A DNA stretch of 38,056 nt from Stramenopiles sp. TOSAG23-2 (lineage: Eukaryota > Sar). The translations under genes were made by a program, and so were the position numbers. Numbering within the stretch: the first letter of the stretch is position 1; the number at the start of each line of letters is the position of its first letter. Below are positions 20,599 through 29,779 of this stretch, piece by piece. The notes beneath the pieces are model-generated. The model ran no database searches, was not told where the DNA came from, and saw only the letters and a program-made list of their open reading frames with translations. The stretch spans positions 1 through 38,056 of the forward strand of contig LT649321.1 in the NCBI GenBank assembly GCA_900128395.1, read 5' to 3'.

Positions 20599-21364
20599 TT
20601 TGTTTAAAATTTCAAGTGAGATTTGGGTTCAATGTTCAATGTAACAAAAAAATATATATTCTTTCGCTTTTTTCTTGTTTTATTTTTAAAAATCGTAAGT
20701 TGAATTACTAGAATGAGAGGTATATTAATATAGCAATCAAATTGTAACGATATATACTAATATGATCTTTGTTTGTTCGTTAAAAACATTTCTATATGCA
20801 TATTACTATATATATTATTACCGACGCACCGACGCACACACAATTTAAATTTGAATTTAAATTTGAATTTAAATTTAAATTTAAATTATTTTTTTATCAA
20901 TCCTGGCAGTGATTTATCACAAAAGACGGAATTTCAAAACCAATATCACATATCACATATCATATTAAAATATCACCTATTACAATACTACTAATAATAA
21001 TATATACTCTCGTATTTTCAAGCTAAAATAATGGCTCGTAGTAAAATATTATCCTCTCGTATTTTAATTTTTTCAATTTTCAACTCTCGTGATAAGCACC
21101 ACATAATTCCTATCATATCCTACTCTTCTCCCCAAAAAATGAAATTAAACCATGTAAAACCAAAGCCAATATTAATATCTACGACACTGTATCTCACTTG
21201 GAAATCATACAAAAAGAAAAATGTGCGTTTAAAATGCGTTATTCGTATCTGTACCACTTAATATTTAACATGAAACAATGTATTCTATCTCCCACTAATA
21301 CCGAATAAAAAGCCATTCGACGAATGACAAATAACTCCACATGCGTTTATTTGTTTATATTTTT
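20599..21364. other. Intergenic region with a 12-bp AT minisatellite
   Basis: This 766-bp spacer lies between the 5' end of one minus-strand gene and the 3' end of another. A minisatellite of ttgaatttaaa-type units lies near 20841-20887; it would read as Asn-Leu repeats on the plus strand. Several copies of ctctcgtatttt occur near 21007-21062. A 76-codon ATG frame at 21031-21261 is judged non-coding. Confidence 0.5.
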
Positions 21365-22954
21365 TTATTTTGAATCGATTACTGATGCAATTGAGTCAGG
21401 TGAAACTTCTTTACGTGGGCGTTTATTTGTACCTTGTACAGCTGGTGTACTTTCTTCCAATGGTCGTTTTTTGCTAGCAGGTGGACTTGGTGTAGGTGCT
21501 ACTGCTGTTGCATTTTGAGCAGCAAGTAATGATGCATGTAAGCTTTCATCTTGTGATAATTGATCCATCATTTCATTTAATTCTTCTTCCGTTGGTGCAC
21601 GTCCTAATTGTGCAGTAAGTGCTTCCGTCAATTTAGTACGAATCATTACATTTACATCAACCGTCTCTCCCGTCGCTGATGGTGCTTCTTTATTATCACT
21701 AGTACTACTGCTACTTCCACTACTACTAGAAGTAGATGCACTACCACCACCTTGAGCTGCAAGTAATGATGCATGTAAGCTTTCATCTTGTGATAATTGT
21801 TCCATCATTTCATTTAATTCTTCTTCCGTTGGTGCACGTCCTAATTGTGCAGTAAGTGCTTCCGTCAATTTAGTACGAATCATTACATTTACATCAACCG
21901 TCTCTCCCGTCGCTGATGGTGCTTCTTTATTATCACTAGTACTACTGCTACTTCCACTACTACTGGAAGTAGATGCACTACCACCACCTTGAGCTGCAAG
22001 TAATGATGCATGTAAGCTTTCATCTTGTGATAATTGTTCCATCATTTCATTTAATTCTTCTTCCGTTGGTGCACGTCCTAATTGTGCAGTAAGTGCTTCC
22101 GTCAATTTAGTACGAATCATTGCATTAACATCAACAACTTCTTTTTCTTTTTCCTCTTCTTCTGCTTCTTCCTCGTCTTCACCATCCTCCTCCATAGCTT
22201 CTCTACCTTGATTTAATTGTTCCAATAACACTTTCAATTCCTCTTCTGTTGGATCACGACCTTTTGATTCTTTAAAAATCGTTACAACACGATCGACTAC
22301 ATGTTGCCAATAATCATCGTTGTCATCACCATCTGAATCAGATTCTTCGTAATCCTCTTCTTCTTCATCATCGTCTTCACCATTTTCTTGTTCCGCTCCT
22401 TTTGCTTTATCTTCTTTATCTTGCTCTTCTAAATCTTTCATTGCTGGCGGTGGATTTTTTGCTATTTTTTCTGCATATGCTTTATACTCTTCAAGCGTAA
22501 AATCTTTTGGTTCTGAATTTTGATCCATTCGGATAAATAGCATAGGTCCGTTAACAACAAATTCTTGAAAAGGTGCAGGCAATGTATGTGGATTTACAGG
22601 CATGTCATCTGCTGGTGTTCTTAATTTCATTACAATTACATCAATATCATCATAACTTGCACAAATGGTTGCAGTTCCACCTAGTTGTAAAGCTGGTGCA
22701 CATACTTTTGGTGTCATATCTAAGCTAACTTCCATTGGAACACCATTTTTACCAGTCGAACTATTCGATGAACTTGAGCTGGAGCTAGATGAGGAACCAC
22801 CATTACTACTACTGCTACTACTACTATTACTACTAGTTGATGGTGTTAATGGTACAAAGACACATTTACACACAGGACCAGTTTGTGTTAATAATTTTTG
22901 TAATGCTTTTGCATCAAATGATGATTTCAACGCGTCAGCTGCTGCACCATCCAT
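21365..22954 (-). CDS. Acidic protein with tandem GRxPTEEEL repeats
   Basis: The 529-residue protein has an unrecognised N-terminal domain (1-165) broken by a poly-Ser/Gly/Asn insertion (40-66). A highly acidic stretch follows (about 175-215). Next is a first, diverged repeat with GRDPTEEEL at 231-239. After another acidic block come three near-identical repeats of 79 residues, with GRAPTEEEL at 292-300, 371-379 and 450-458. Each has a helix VDVNxMIRTKLTEALTAQL, a helix LNEMMEQLSQDESLHASLL, and a Gly/Ser/Thr-rich linker; the last lacks the linker. The C-terminal tail is Pro/Lys-rich with KKRP and NKRPRK nuclear-localisation-like clusters. I do not recognise the family. The start at 22954 is chosen because upstream codons are TA-microsatellite sequence. 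The repeats look like helical-hairpin interaction modules. Confidence 0.85.
   Translation of the reverse strand: MDGAAADALKSSFDAKALQKLLTQTGPVCKCVFVPLTPSTSSNSSSSSSSNGGSSSSSSSSSSNSSTGKNGVPMEVSLDMTPKVCAPALQLGGTATICASYDDIDVIVMKLRTPADDMPVNPHTLPAPFQEFVVNGPMLFIRMDQNSEPKDFTLEEYKAYAEKIAKNPPPAMKDLEEQDKEDKAKGAEQENGEDDDEEEEDYEESDSDGDDNDDYWQHVVDRVVTIFKESKGRDPTEEELKVLLEQLNQGREAMEEDGEDEEEAEEEEKEKEVVDVNAMIRTKLTEALTAQLGRAPTEEELNEMMEQLSQDESLHASLLAAQGGGSASTSSSSGSSSSTSDNKEAPSATGETVDVNVMIRTKLTEALTAQLGRAPTEEELNEMMEQLSQDESLHASLLAAQGGGSASTSSSSGSSSSTSDNKEAPSATGETVDVNVMIRTKLTEALTAQLGRAPTEEELNEMMDQLSQDESLHASLLAAQNATAVAPTPSPPASKKRPLEESTPAVQGTNKRPRKEVSPDSIASVIDSK
21515..22130. repeat. In-gene tandem repeat, 237-bp unit
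   Basis: The marker word ttgagc(t/a)gcaagtaatg starts at 21515, 21752 and 21989, giving exact 237-bp (79-codon) spacing. The copies differ at only a few visible positions (for example gatccatc versus gttccatc, ctagaag versus ctggaag). Two full units and one partial unit are present. The length keeps frame, so copy number can change without breaking the gene. Confidence 0.95.
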
Positions 22955-23208
22955 ATTTTGTTTATATTTATTTATATTTATATATGTATATATATATATA
23001 TATACGTTCAATTTACTTCTTTGCTCTTTATTTATAAAAGTGTCAAACGTATCACAACAATATTTTTGTTTTTGAACTACCTTTTTTCTATCCTTTTGCA
23101 AAGTGGTGAATGTCTTTCACGTAGATCCCGCCAATTTTCAAGTGTATTTATTAGTAGTTTTTTTGTGTGTGAATTCAATTCAATTATTGGTAACATAAAC
23201 TATACGAA

Positions 23209-23353
23209 TAATGACGAGAAAAGTGGGTCATGTTTTGACCGCTTTGTTTTATTGTTTCCTTAACCTATACATATTGTAGAGCTAACTAGCGAATATAGTT
23301 AAGGAAATAATTAAAACAAGCAGTCAAAAAATGAACCATTTTTCTCGTCATTA
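23209..23353. repeat. Long imperfect hairpin, copy 1
   Basis: The arm 23209-23264 (begins taatgacgagaaaa, ends tttccttaac) is the near-reverse-complement of 23298-23353, with about 33 bp of loop. By eye about 48 of 56 positions match once a one-base slip is allowed. The whole unit recurs 201 bp downstream. It may be a MITE-like element, a cruciform-forming site or a small-RNA precursor. Confidence 0.88.
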
Positions 23354-23409
23354 GTTTTGTGAATCAATTCACCTTTCGAAATCGAAATTGGTAACTTAAA
23401 CTATACTAA

Positions 23410-23564
23410 TAATGACGAGAAAAGTGGGTCATTTTTTGACCGACTTGTTTTATTTATTTCCTTAAAACATACTAATAATGTATATTATACAATGATACTT
23501 GATATATAGTTAAGGACATAGTCAAAACCTCTAGTAAAAAAATGACCCATTTTTCTCGTCCTTA
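23410..23564. repeat. Long imperfect hairpin, copy 2
   Basis: The arms 23410-23465 and 23510-23564 form a second hairpin. Its left arm is nearly identical to that of copy 1, while its right arm is more diverged in the middle. The shared lead-in attggtaac(a/t)taaactata begins at 23186 and 23387, so the two units are tandem copies with a 201-bp period. Confidence 0.88.
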
Positions 23565-24162
23565 GTCATTATAGATCATATATCTAGATCCTAGTGTACT
23601 TTCGTCGTACTTCGAATTGGTATTCTAAAAACCACTTAAAAGTACAAATTATGAATTATTGATAGGAAATATGTTGCTAGGCGTGTTTTTTCATAGTCTA
23701 ATTTATAATCAATACTGTGTATATGCTATATGGAATGCAAAACGGACTTTACAAATTACACTACTAATGATTGTACTAATAGATATGCTTATGTCCTATG
23801 TGAATACCTATTAATTGAAATGTTTGTACTTAGGAAATCGATGTTCTGCATGGCCGGCCATTCCATGAAGACACATATATTATATCGTCTATCAAGAAAC
23901 ACAGGTTTGATGAGGAGGGATGCAAAGATGCAAAGCGTGGTGGACCAAAAGTGATAGAGGGTGTGCGTGGGAAAACTATTACAATCAGAATGTTAGAGAC
24001 ATTTCTCTCGTTCTGAAAAAAAAACAAATACATGTATATATATGTTTACGTTGATCCATCTAGAGACAATTTCTCCTTTGTTTTTCGAACTTCTTTCCCC
24101 TCACACAACAAACACACATTTTCCATTATATCCATAAATATATACGAAGTTGAATTGAAACA

Positions 24163-24954
24163 TTATGCAGATCGTCTAAAACTTTTATTGATTTCCATGA
24201 TATCATTTTCAGCAGTTTTCATTTGTCTAGCAAATAATTCACGTTTCTTTACAAAACTTTTGGAACGATCCGTCGCATCGTTGGATTCATCTTCCAAACG
24301 TTTAATACATTCTTTAACGGATGATAATACATATGCTTTACCTACTGAACGGAAGACTGTATTTTTACCATCTAAACCAGTAACTTCCCGTAATGTTAAC
24401 TCCGCTGCTTTTTTTTGACGTTCAGCTTGTTCAATTTGCATCGAAGCTTCATGTACAGAACGCTTGGATATTTGGTATTTTTGCATCGCTTTTTGGTATT
24501 CACCCATTACTACTTTTTGAAGCGCTGCGTTACCACTGGATCCACTGGAACCACCTTTCTTCTCACGTTCATCTTGTAACATTTTTGCAAACTTCGTTTT
24601 TTCAGTTGCTAATGCAAGAGTTAACTCATCATTTTTTTCGTTACCTTTTACTTTCATAGCATTTGATAATACTTTTACAGCATCTACATTTTTGCCTTGT
24701 TTCCTTAACGCTATTGCTTGTCGCATGTAACCTATTGCATGCGTTGGTTTTAATTTAGCAAGTGCTTCCCCATCTTGTTGCATTTTTGCCCATTCTTTTT
24801 TAACTTGATAACATGCTGAACGGTTTGAATAACATAACGCTGCAGATGCTGGTTCTGGTTTTAAATCAATTGCTCTGGTATATGCATCAATTGCACCATC
24901 AATATTTTTTTGTTTATAAAATTTATTCCCTTCCAACCGTGCTTGTTCCGCCAT
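24163..24954 (-). CDS. TPR co-chaperone-like protein
   Basis: The 263-residue protein starts with three TPR motifs (about 2-35, 37-70, 71-104) of the STI1/HOP, CHIP and UNC45 type. Compared with HOP TPR1, the carboxylate-clamp residues N10, N44 and R78 are kept and K8 corresponds to R6. The clamp lysine K73 is replaced by isoleucine (I74), so binding to the EEVD tail of HSP70/HSP90 may be weakened or altered. The rest (about 120-263) is a Lys/Glu-rich helical region with a Gly/Ser hinge at 137-142. There is no U-box, J-domain or DP motif. It probably acts in cytosolic chaperone adaptor function, an inference from the TPRs alone. ATG 24954 is the only sensible start. Confidence 0.87.
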   Translation of the reverse strand: MAEQARLEGNKFYKQKNIDGAIDAYTRAIDLKPEPASAALCYSNRSACYQVKKEWAKMQQDGEALAKLKPTHAIGYMRQAIALRKQGKNVDAVKVLSNAMKVKGNEKNDELTLALATEKTKFAKMLQDEREKKGGSSGSSGNAALQKVVMGEYQKAMQKYQISKRSVHEASMQIEQAERQKKAAELTLREVTGLDGKNTVFRSVGKAYVLSSVKECIKRLEDESNDATDRSKSFVKKRELFARQMKTAENDIMEINKSFRRSA

Positions 24955-25904
24955 GATTACAATATAATATATATATATATAAGAATTAAAGGTTAAAAAA
25001 CGTGATAATTGTTATAAAATGAATTATCTCGTTAGATATTTTCCTTTTGTCGACATCCACATGTCCACACAGATCAACAGTCCTCAGGAGGTGTCAATTC
25101 AATTAAAAAAACATCAGAAAAAACGATTTTTGAATCCCGTCGAATTTTGAAAAATCACATTTTTTCATCATGATATAAGTACAAATAAGGCGTATACATA
25201 TTGTTCTCTCCTATCAAAACGCGTAAATTATATTAAGGTCAATATATATATATTTTTATGATTGTGTACAAACTGCTTATGCCCCCACATAGGTTTTCGT
25301 CATATCAACGTATTACCTTAACGTGTTTGTAACACAAAAATAGAGCAATCGAAATAGATCTAGAAGAGATAAAATTTGGATTTTGGATGGTTGAAGGACC
25401 TATCAGTTTGTACTTGTGCACCTTGTGATTTCTTAACTTTTGGTCCTTACGAATAACACTATTTACAATAGAATATGTGATCCAATACCAAAATGACTTT
25501 TCTCACACCTTAGACTACACATCAAAAGTACCGCCCCTATATGATCGTACTTATAGATGCTGACAATGTATCATATTTAATGTACGACTTAGACTACACA
25601 ACAGCATTTTTTCTACTCCTCCCAAACAACCGTTATTATTAACTCCTACACACTAGTAAAAGTAATAAAATTGTTGTAGGAGAGTGCAAGGTGAACACGT
25701 GAGGCAGAAAGGTGGAGCAGAGGAAAACGAGAAGAACAATTCATATCTACTACATATTATATCCACTCAGTAGTGAAAAAAAATATAAATATTATCTGTC
25801 TCTGTGTGTATACGCCAAAAAAAATAGTGTGGAAAAAAAAATTTACATCATCATTTTTTCTTCCGTAAAAATAGATTAAATAAATATATAATAAAAATTA
25901 TAAA
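24955..25904. promoter_or_regulatory. Divergent promoter region
   Basis: The 950-bp gap separates two divergent start codons. A 13-bp word, cttagactacaca, occurs twice in direct orientation (near 25511 and 25588). A small hairpin ctcctaca...tgtaggag lies at about 25645-25684. Other parts are AT-rich. No gene is apparent. The assignment as promoter sequence is positional. Confidence 0.4.
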
Positions 25905-27413
25905 ATGCATGGAACAAATATTGAAAAAGCACGTGCGTTAAAACGTGATAAATGGTTTGAAAAAGAATATGACATACCAAAATACCCAGTAATGGAACGC
26001 GATAGGAAAAAATTAAATTTTGATCAAGGTAAAGATATTCATAATTGGGATGATTTAGCTGCATTGACAAGAACTGGAAAACCATCATACAAGAAAAAAA
26101 ACAAAAAAAAATTCAAAAATCCATATCGTAAGGAAGTAAATAATGATGATGATGACGAGGATGAAAAAACACCCCAACAACGTAAAGAAAAACAACAACA
26201 ACCATCATTTATTAAACCTTCACAAAGTGTAAGATTAAGTAAAAGTTTTGATAAAAGTTCATTACGTTGTGAAGTACATGATATAGAGACAAAAGAAACA
26301 AATAGTGTATGTATACTTGTGTTATCAATAGATGGAGCAAATAAAAAAACAATTGAACGAGTTACAAATGGTAATATTAGTAAAATTGTTTCCTGTTACA
26401 TAGAAGGTGAAATGAAAATTTCATCCTTACAAGATGTTGTAAAAAATGTAAAAAAAGATACAACATCACCAGCATGTCGTTTATCCTTACGTGTAAGTCC
26501 AAGTGATGCGAAACGTATATTAGCATTATACGGTAAACGTGTTGTAAAAAAAGTAATATCCGGTTCTGTTGTTAATATATCTGCAATTGAATGTATTGGT
26601 GAAAACGAGGCCACTGCACGAGGTTTATTATTAGGTAATAATAATGATAGAACGGAACAAATGAATAAAGCTGCTGGTGCAACTGTTGGTACTAGTGATA
26701 ATGATGGATATAATATTATTGGTACTGGTGATATTAAAAGTTTCGAAGAAGAAGAACGATTACGATTTACATTAGGTGGTAGTAAAAAGAAACGTACGTT
26801 GAATGGTATTAGTAGTACAAGTTTTGATACTACAAAATTATCTGGTAGTGGAGCATTATTATCACCACAATCATCTCCACAATTGTATAAACATTACCAT
26901 GCAAGTCATTTAGAACAAGCATTAAATATGATTGGAAGTTTTATTTTAAAAGTAAATGATGAATTTGAACAAACATGTGATATTAATTCCATGAAAAATA
27001 AAGATGATGAACCAGTGATATCGTTACGAGAAGCTACGGAAGCGATTTGCCGGCTATTGAAAACGGTTCCACCTGGTGCAGGTGATATTGTTCGACATTT
27101 CATGGAAGAACAAGAAGATAAACGTTATATGAATTATTCTGATTTTGTGAAATTATTTAGTTTTGGTTTTTATCATATTATTCAAGCAAGACGAAAAAAA
27201 GAAGAAGAATTTATCATGGTAGAGGAAGATGATACAGGTAATAATAATAATACGTATGGTAGAACAGATGTTATACTTATTGATGAACCAGTAAGTGTAA
27301 ATCATGCTATAGGTGATTCGATTAGTGCAATGGTAGATGATGATTATGATATTACAATGGAAACCGAATTGATTCGACCAAAACTTAGAAATCAACGAAG
27401 TTCGAAAAAGTGA
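25905..27413 (+). CDS. Protein of unknown function, 502 residues
   Basis: The protein is not recognised. Residues 1-60 are conserved-looking and polar (RDKWFEKEYDIPKYPVMERD), followed by Lys-rich (64-77) and Asp/Glu-rich (80-88) low-complexity tracts. A compact alpha/beta-like segment spans about 118-245 (ILVLSIDGANKKTIERV, SLRVSPSDAKRILALYGKRV). A Gly/Asn/Ser-rich linker leads to a helical segment about 325-435 (SLREATEAICRLLKTVP, RHFMEEQEDKRYMNYSDFVK), and the tail is acidic then basic. The last 41 codons (from Pro of EPVSVNHAIGD) and the following 3' flank are repeated downstream of the alpha-mannosidase gene. The gene shares a divergent promoter with the TPR gene. Confidence 0.83.
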   Translation: MHGTNIEKARALKRDKWFEKEYDIPKYPVMERDRKKLNFDQGKDIHNWDDLAALTRTGKPSYKKKNKKKFKNPYRKEVNNDDDDEDEKTPQQRKEKQQQPSFIKPSQSVRLSKSFDKSSLRCEVHDIETKETNSVCILVLSIDGANKKTIERVTNGNISKIVSCYIEGEMKISSLQDVVKNVKKDTTSPACRLSLRVSPSDAKRILALYGKRVVKKVISGSVVNISAIECIGENEATARGLLLGNNNDRTEQMNKAAGATVGTSDNDGYNIIGTGDIKSFEEEERLRFTLGGSKKKRTLNGISSTSFDTTKLSGSGALLSPQSSPQLYKHYHASHLEQALNMIGSFILKVNDEFEQTCDINSMKNKDDEPVISLREATEAICRLLKTVPPGAGDIVRHFMEEQEDKRYMNYSDFVKLFSFGFYHIIQARRKKEEEFIMVEEDDTGNNNNTYGRTDVILIDEPVSVNHAIGDSISAMVDDDYDITMETELIRPKLRNQRSSKK

Positions 27414-27680
27414 TGTTTGAAATAATTAAAAAAAATGAAAGGTGAATGGAGAGATGGAGAGGGGAGAAGGGGGGAGATAAAAAATGTACAGAATTATCAA
27501 CGACGAATATATACTAAATTATAAATATAGAAAAAAGTAGTGGAGAGAGATAGAGAGGTAAACAAAAACCAAAGGAATGTGTAAAAATACTTGAAAAGTT
27601 GTCAATAAAAATAACAAAACAAAATTTTTTTGTCATAAAAATTTCAACTCCTCACGATTTTCTGTTAAGTACATAGTTAA
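27288..27680 (+). repeat. Direct repeat copy A (3' end of unknown gene plus 3' flank)
   Basis: From ccagtaagtgtaaatcatgc to about 27680 the sequence matches copy B at 32941-33370. The coding part (27288-27413) differs from B by only two substitutions. The 3' flank matches in blocks, with indels. Copy A is in frame with the long ORF and so looks like the parental copy. Confidence 0.94.
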
Positions 27681-28112
27681 CTCTACCAAAAATGCACTTC
27701 ATTAAACCTGCTTTGATACATCGCGGTGTGGTCGATGCATTGTTGATGCTGTGTTCATGCTAATTTTGTTATCAATAATACATCCTGTATGTGGTTAAAA
27801 TCGTAAATTCATCACCTTTTTTGATTTGCACTTTAACTTTGCCAGTAGAATAGCACAGTACCAGCGTACCAGCTTGCCATTTTTTTTTTTTTTTTTTTGA
27901 TGCACCATGCACCATGCACCACCCCCTTTAGACCTATTATATTATTATTTATAGATTTAAATTTTTTATTCAGCAAAGTTTTTTTGTTTTTCCAGGTTTT
28001 CATCAAATAATATATATATTAATATATATATATACTATATTTTGCACGTCGAATATATCGTTCACATCCAATTAAAAAGGAACAACAATAAATTAGAGGT
28101 AATATTAAAATT
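27414..28112. other. Intergenic region with poly(T) tract
   Basis: After the repeat A flank comes a 19-base T run (27880-27898) followed directly by three tandem copies of atgcacc (about 27899-27922). On the minus strand this reads as a poly(A) tail at the end of ggtgcat repeats, a shape seen at retroposed inserts. TATA-rich sequence at 28010-28036 precedes the next gene. No other gene was seen. Confidence 0.55.
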
Positions 28113-29036
28113 ATGAACACGTCTGCTGCCGTATTGTTTATGCTTGGTCTCGCGACCTTGGCTACCTGCAGCGAGGCAAGTTGGGGGCCAATTTGGGGGC
28201 CACAACCCCGTCTGCGCATCAGGAGACTGGGACGGTATGGAAGCAGAGTCCCGTACAACCAGGCGCAAGCCCGGAGATACCAGGCTATGAATGATCACCC
28301 GAAAGAGAGTTGCATGGCGAGGTGTGAACGAAAGTTCAGTCAGTCGGGACAGCGGGTCACCGAAAAGTGCTTGTATCGTTGCGGCCTTCCTCCCTCAGAC
28401 GCGGCCGAAGAGAAACTTGATGCAGTGGAACCATGGGATGGATATACCGAGTACAGCCGAGGGAGCTTCGTGACGTACAGATGGGGAGGTCAAACAAAGA
28501 CGTATCGGAAAATAAGTTCACAATGCATGCCTTATCCACAAGCAAATGCGTGGATTTGTAACTCTCCTTATCGCGACCGAGACAATTGGGAAGAGATAGA
28601 GAGAGAGGATTACTGGAAACTTTTTCTAACATCCACAAATTCAAGGAGGTTGTATATACCGTACAACTGGGAGCAAGCCCAGAGATACCAGTCCTGGAAC
28701 GACCATCCGAAAAGCAGTTGCATGACGAAGTGTGAACGAAAGTTCACTCAGTCGGGACAGCGGGTCACCGAAATGTGCTTGGCGAAATGCGGCCTTCCTC
28801 CCTCAGCCGCAGCCGAAGAGAAAATCGCGGCATTGGAATCATGGGATGGATACACCGAGTACAGCCGAGGGAGCTTCGTGACGTACAGATCGGGAGGTCA
28901 AACAAAGACGTATCGGAAAACAAGTTCGCAATGCATGCCTTATCCACGACCGAACGCGTGGATTTGTAACTCTCCTCGTCGCGACCAAGACAATTGGGAA
29001 GAGCTAACCCAAAGGTTTTACTTTCTCCTTTTCTAA
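28113..29036 (+). CDS. Secreted protein with two cysteine/WY repeats
   Basis: The 307-residue protein has a clear signal peptide (about 1-20, MNTSAAVLFMLGLATLATC). A basic stretch (33-45) is followed by two tandem repeats of 136 residues, about 47-182 and 183-307. Each repeat has two parts. The first has CxxxC-x14-CxxxC (C67, C71, C86, C90 and C203, C207, C222, C226), an alpha-hairpinin-like pattern. The second begins WDGYTEYSRGSFVTYR, with a second disulphide pair (C138/C149 and C274/C285) and a late W. It resembles the W-Y-G-V-Y...W pattern of CBM5/12 chitin-binding modules; this similarity is by eye. The gene uses many GCG, CGG, CCG and GGG codons, unlike all its AT-rich neighbours. A secreted carbohydrate-binding, defence or adhesive role is possible. 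No catalytic motif was seen. Confidence 0.86.
   Translation: MNTSAAVLFMLGLATLATCSEASWGPIWGPQPRLRIRRLGRYGSRVPYNQAQARRYQAMNDHPKESCMARCERKFSQSGQRVTEKCLYRCGLPPSDAAEEKLDAVEPWDGYTEYSRGSFVTYRWGGQTKTYRKISSQCMPYPQANAWICNSPYRDRDNWEEIEREDYWKLFLTSTNSRRLYIPYNWEQAQRYQSWNDHPKSSCMTKCERKFTQSGQRVTEMCLAKCGLPPSAAAEEKIAALESWDGYTEYSRGSFVTYRSGGQTKTYRKTSSQCMPYPRPNAWICNSPRRDQDNWEELTQRFYFLLF
28251..29033. repeat. In-gene direct repeat, 408-bp period
   Basis: The word ccgtacaac begins repeats at 28251 and 28659, giving a 408-bp (136-codon) period. Long blocks are identical at DNA level (for example around gtgtgaacgaaagttca and agccgagggagcttcgtgac). The duplication is therefore fairly recent. The second copy is shorter at its 3' end. 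Confidence 0.93.
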
Positions 29037-29114
29037 AATAGGAGAAGGTGTCATAGAAGGAAGAGGGAAGAGTTCTAAAATAGGAGAAGGTGCCATAGAA
29101 GGAAGAGAGAAGAG
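29031..29114. repeat. Two 42-bp direct repeats spanning the stop codon
   Basis: The unit ttctaaaataggagaaggtg... begins at 29031 and again at 29073. The second copy differs by a few bases (gtcat versus ccat, agggaa versus agagaa). The first copy contains the TAA stop of the secreted-protein gene (29034-29036), so the duplication involves the end of the reading frame. Confidence 0.9.
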
Positions 29115-29779
29115 AAAGAATCTATCTGTCTTTCTTCGCAAGTTGTACGACAAATCGAATATTAATATAAAGAACCGTGTAATGATATGTATTGGATTTT
29201 ATTTTTTATTCGATTTTATTACCCCTTGTTTTACTCTCTTCTTACTTTTAAAATACTTATATATATATAAAAAGTTTATAATCCCGTTTCATAATATTTT
29301 GTGTCACTAGTGGTGGATTGGTATTGTTTAATTTTTCAATTTCACGTGCCATCCTGAGATAAAAATATAATATATATCAACAAAACTGGTTAGAAAAGAG
29401 GAGGATCTCTATTATTATATGATATATATTATTATTATTATGGTGCCCAGGGACCCTACGAGAGTATCATCTTTTTTTATAATATATATTTTTCAAAAAA
29501 TAATAACTACTTCCAGAAGAATGATTGCACGATGAAAATGTGTAAAATATAAATATGTACTTGCTAGTACGAAAACAACGAATGTAAACAAACGAAAGTT
29601 ATTTACTACGCGGAAAAAGAAGAAGTGGAAAAATAATAAGTATATAAGTGCAGAAGGTAAAATTGTATTTTATAAAGACAGTTTGACACATATCAAAATA
29701 GAAAAGGAAAACATAAATTATAACATTACACTAATCTAGTAACATTACACTAAACTAACTATCAAGAACTTTTGTCAAA
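29037..29779. other. Intergenic region upstream of alpha-mannosidase
   Basis: This 743-bp spacer carries the 42-bp duplication at its start, then AT-rich sequence. An isolated gtgcccagggaccctacgag block lies near 29441, more GC-rich than its surroundings. A short direct repeat (taacattacacta) occurs twice at about 29721-29753, just upstream of the mannosidase ATG. No gene was found. Confidence 0.45.

Larger units (their letters stand above)
22955..24162. other. Intergenic region with twin hairpins
   Basis: The 1.2-kb gap lies 5' of the gene at 21365-22954 and 3' of the next minus-strand gene. It contains a TA microsatellite (22980-23003), two long hairpins listed separately, and AT-rich sequence from about 23580 on. 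A 75-codon frame at 23730-23954 has no protein-like character. No gene was supported. Confidence 0.5.

Noticed and set aside
21031-21261. 76-codon ATG frame in the spacer
   Set aside because: The region is built of repeated ctctcgtatttt words, has no protein-like pattern and lies in AT-rich spacer.
28113-28247. RXLR-type effector motif after the signal peptide of the secreted protein
   Set aside because: The basic stretch RLRIRRLGR contains no R-x-L-R at the right spacing; only general basic character is present.
28357-28644. 95-codon minus-strand frame opposite the secreted gene
   Set aside because: It is the shadow of a better-supported gene; the same shadow recurs in the second repeat because the DNA is repeated.
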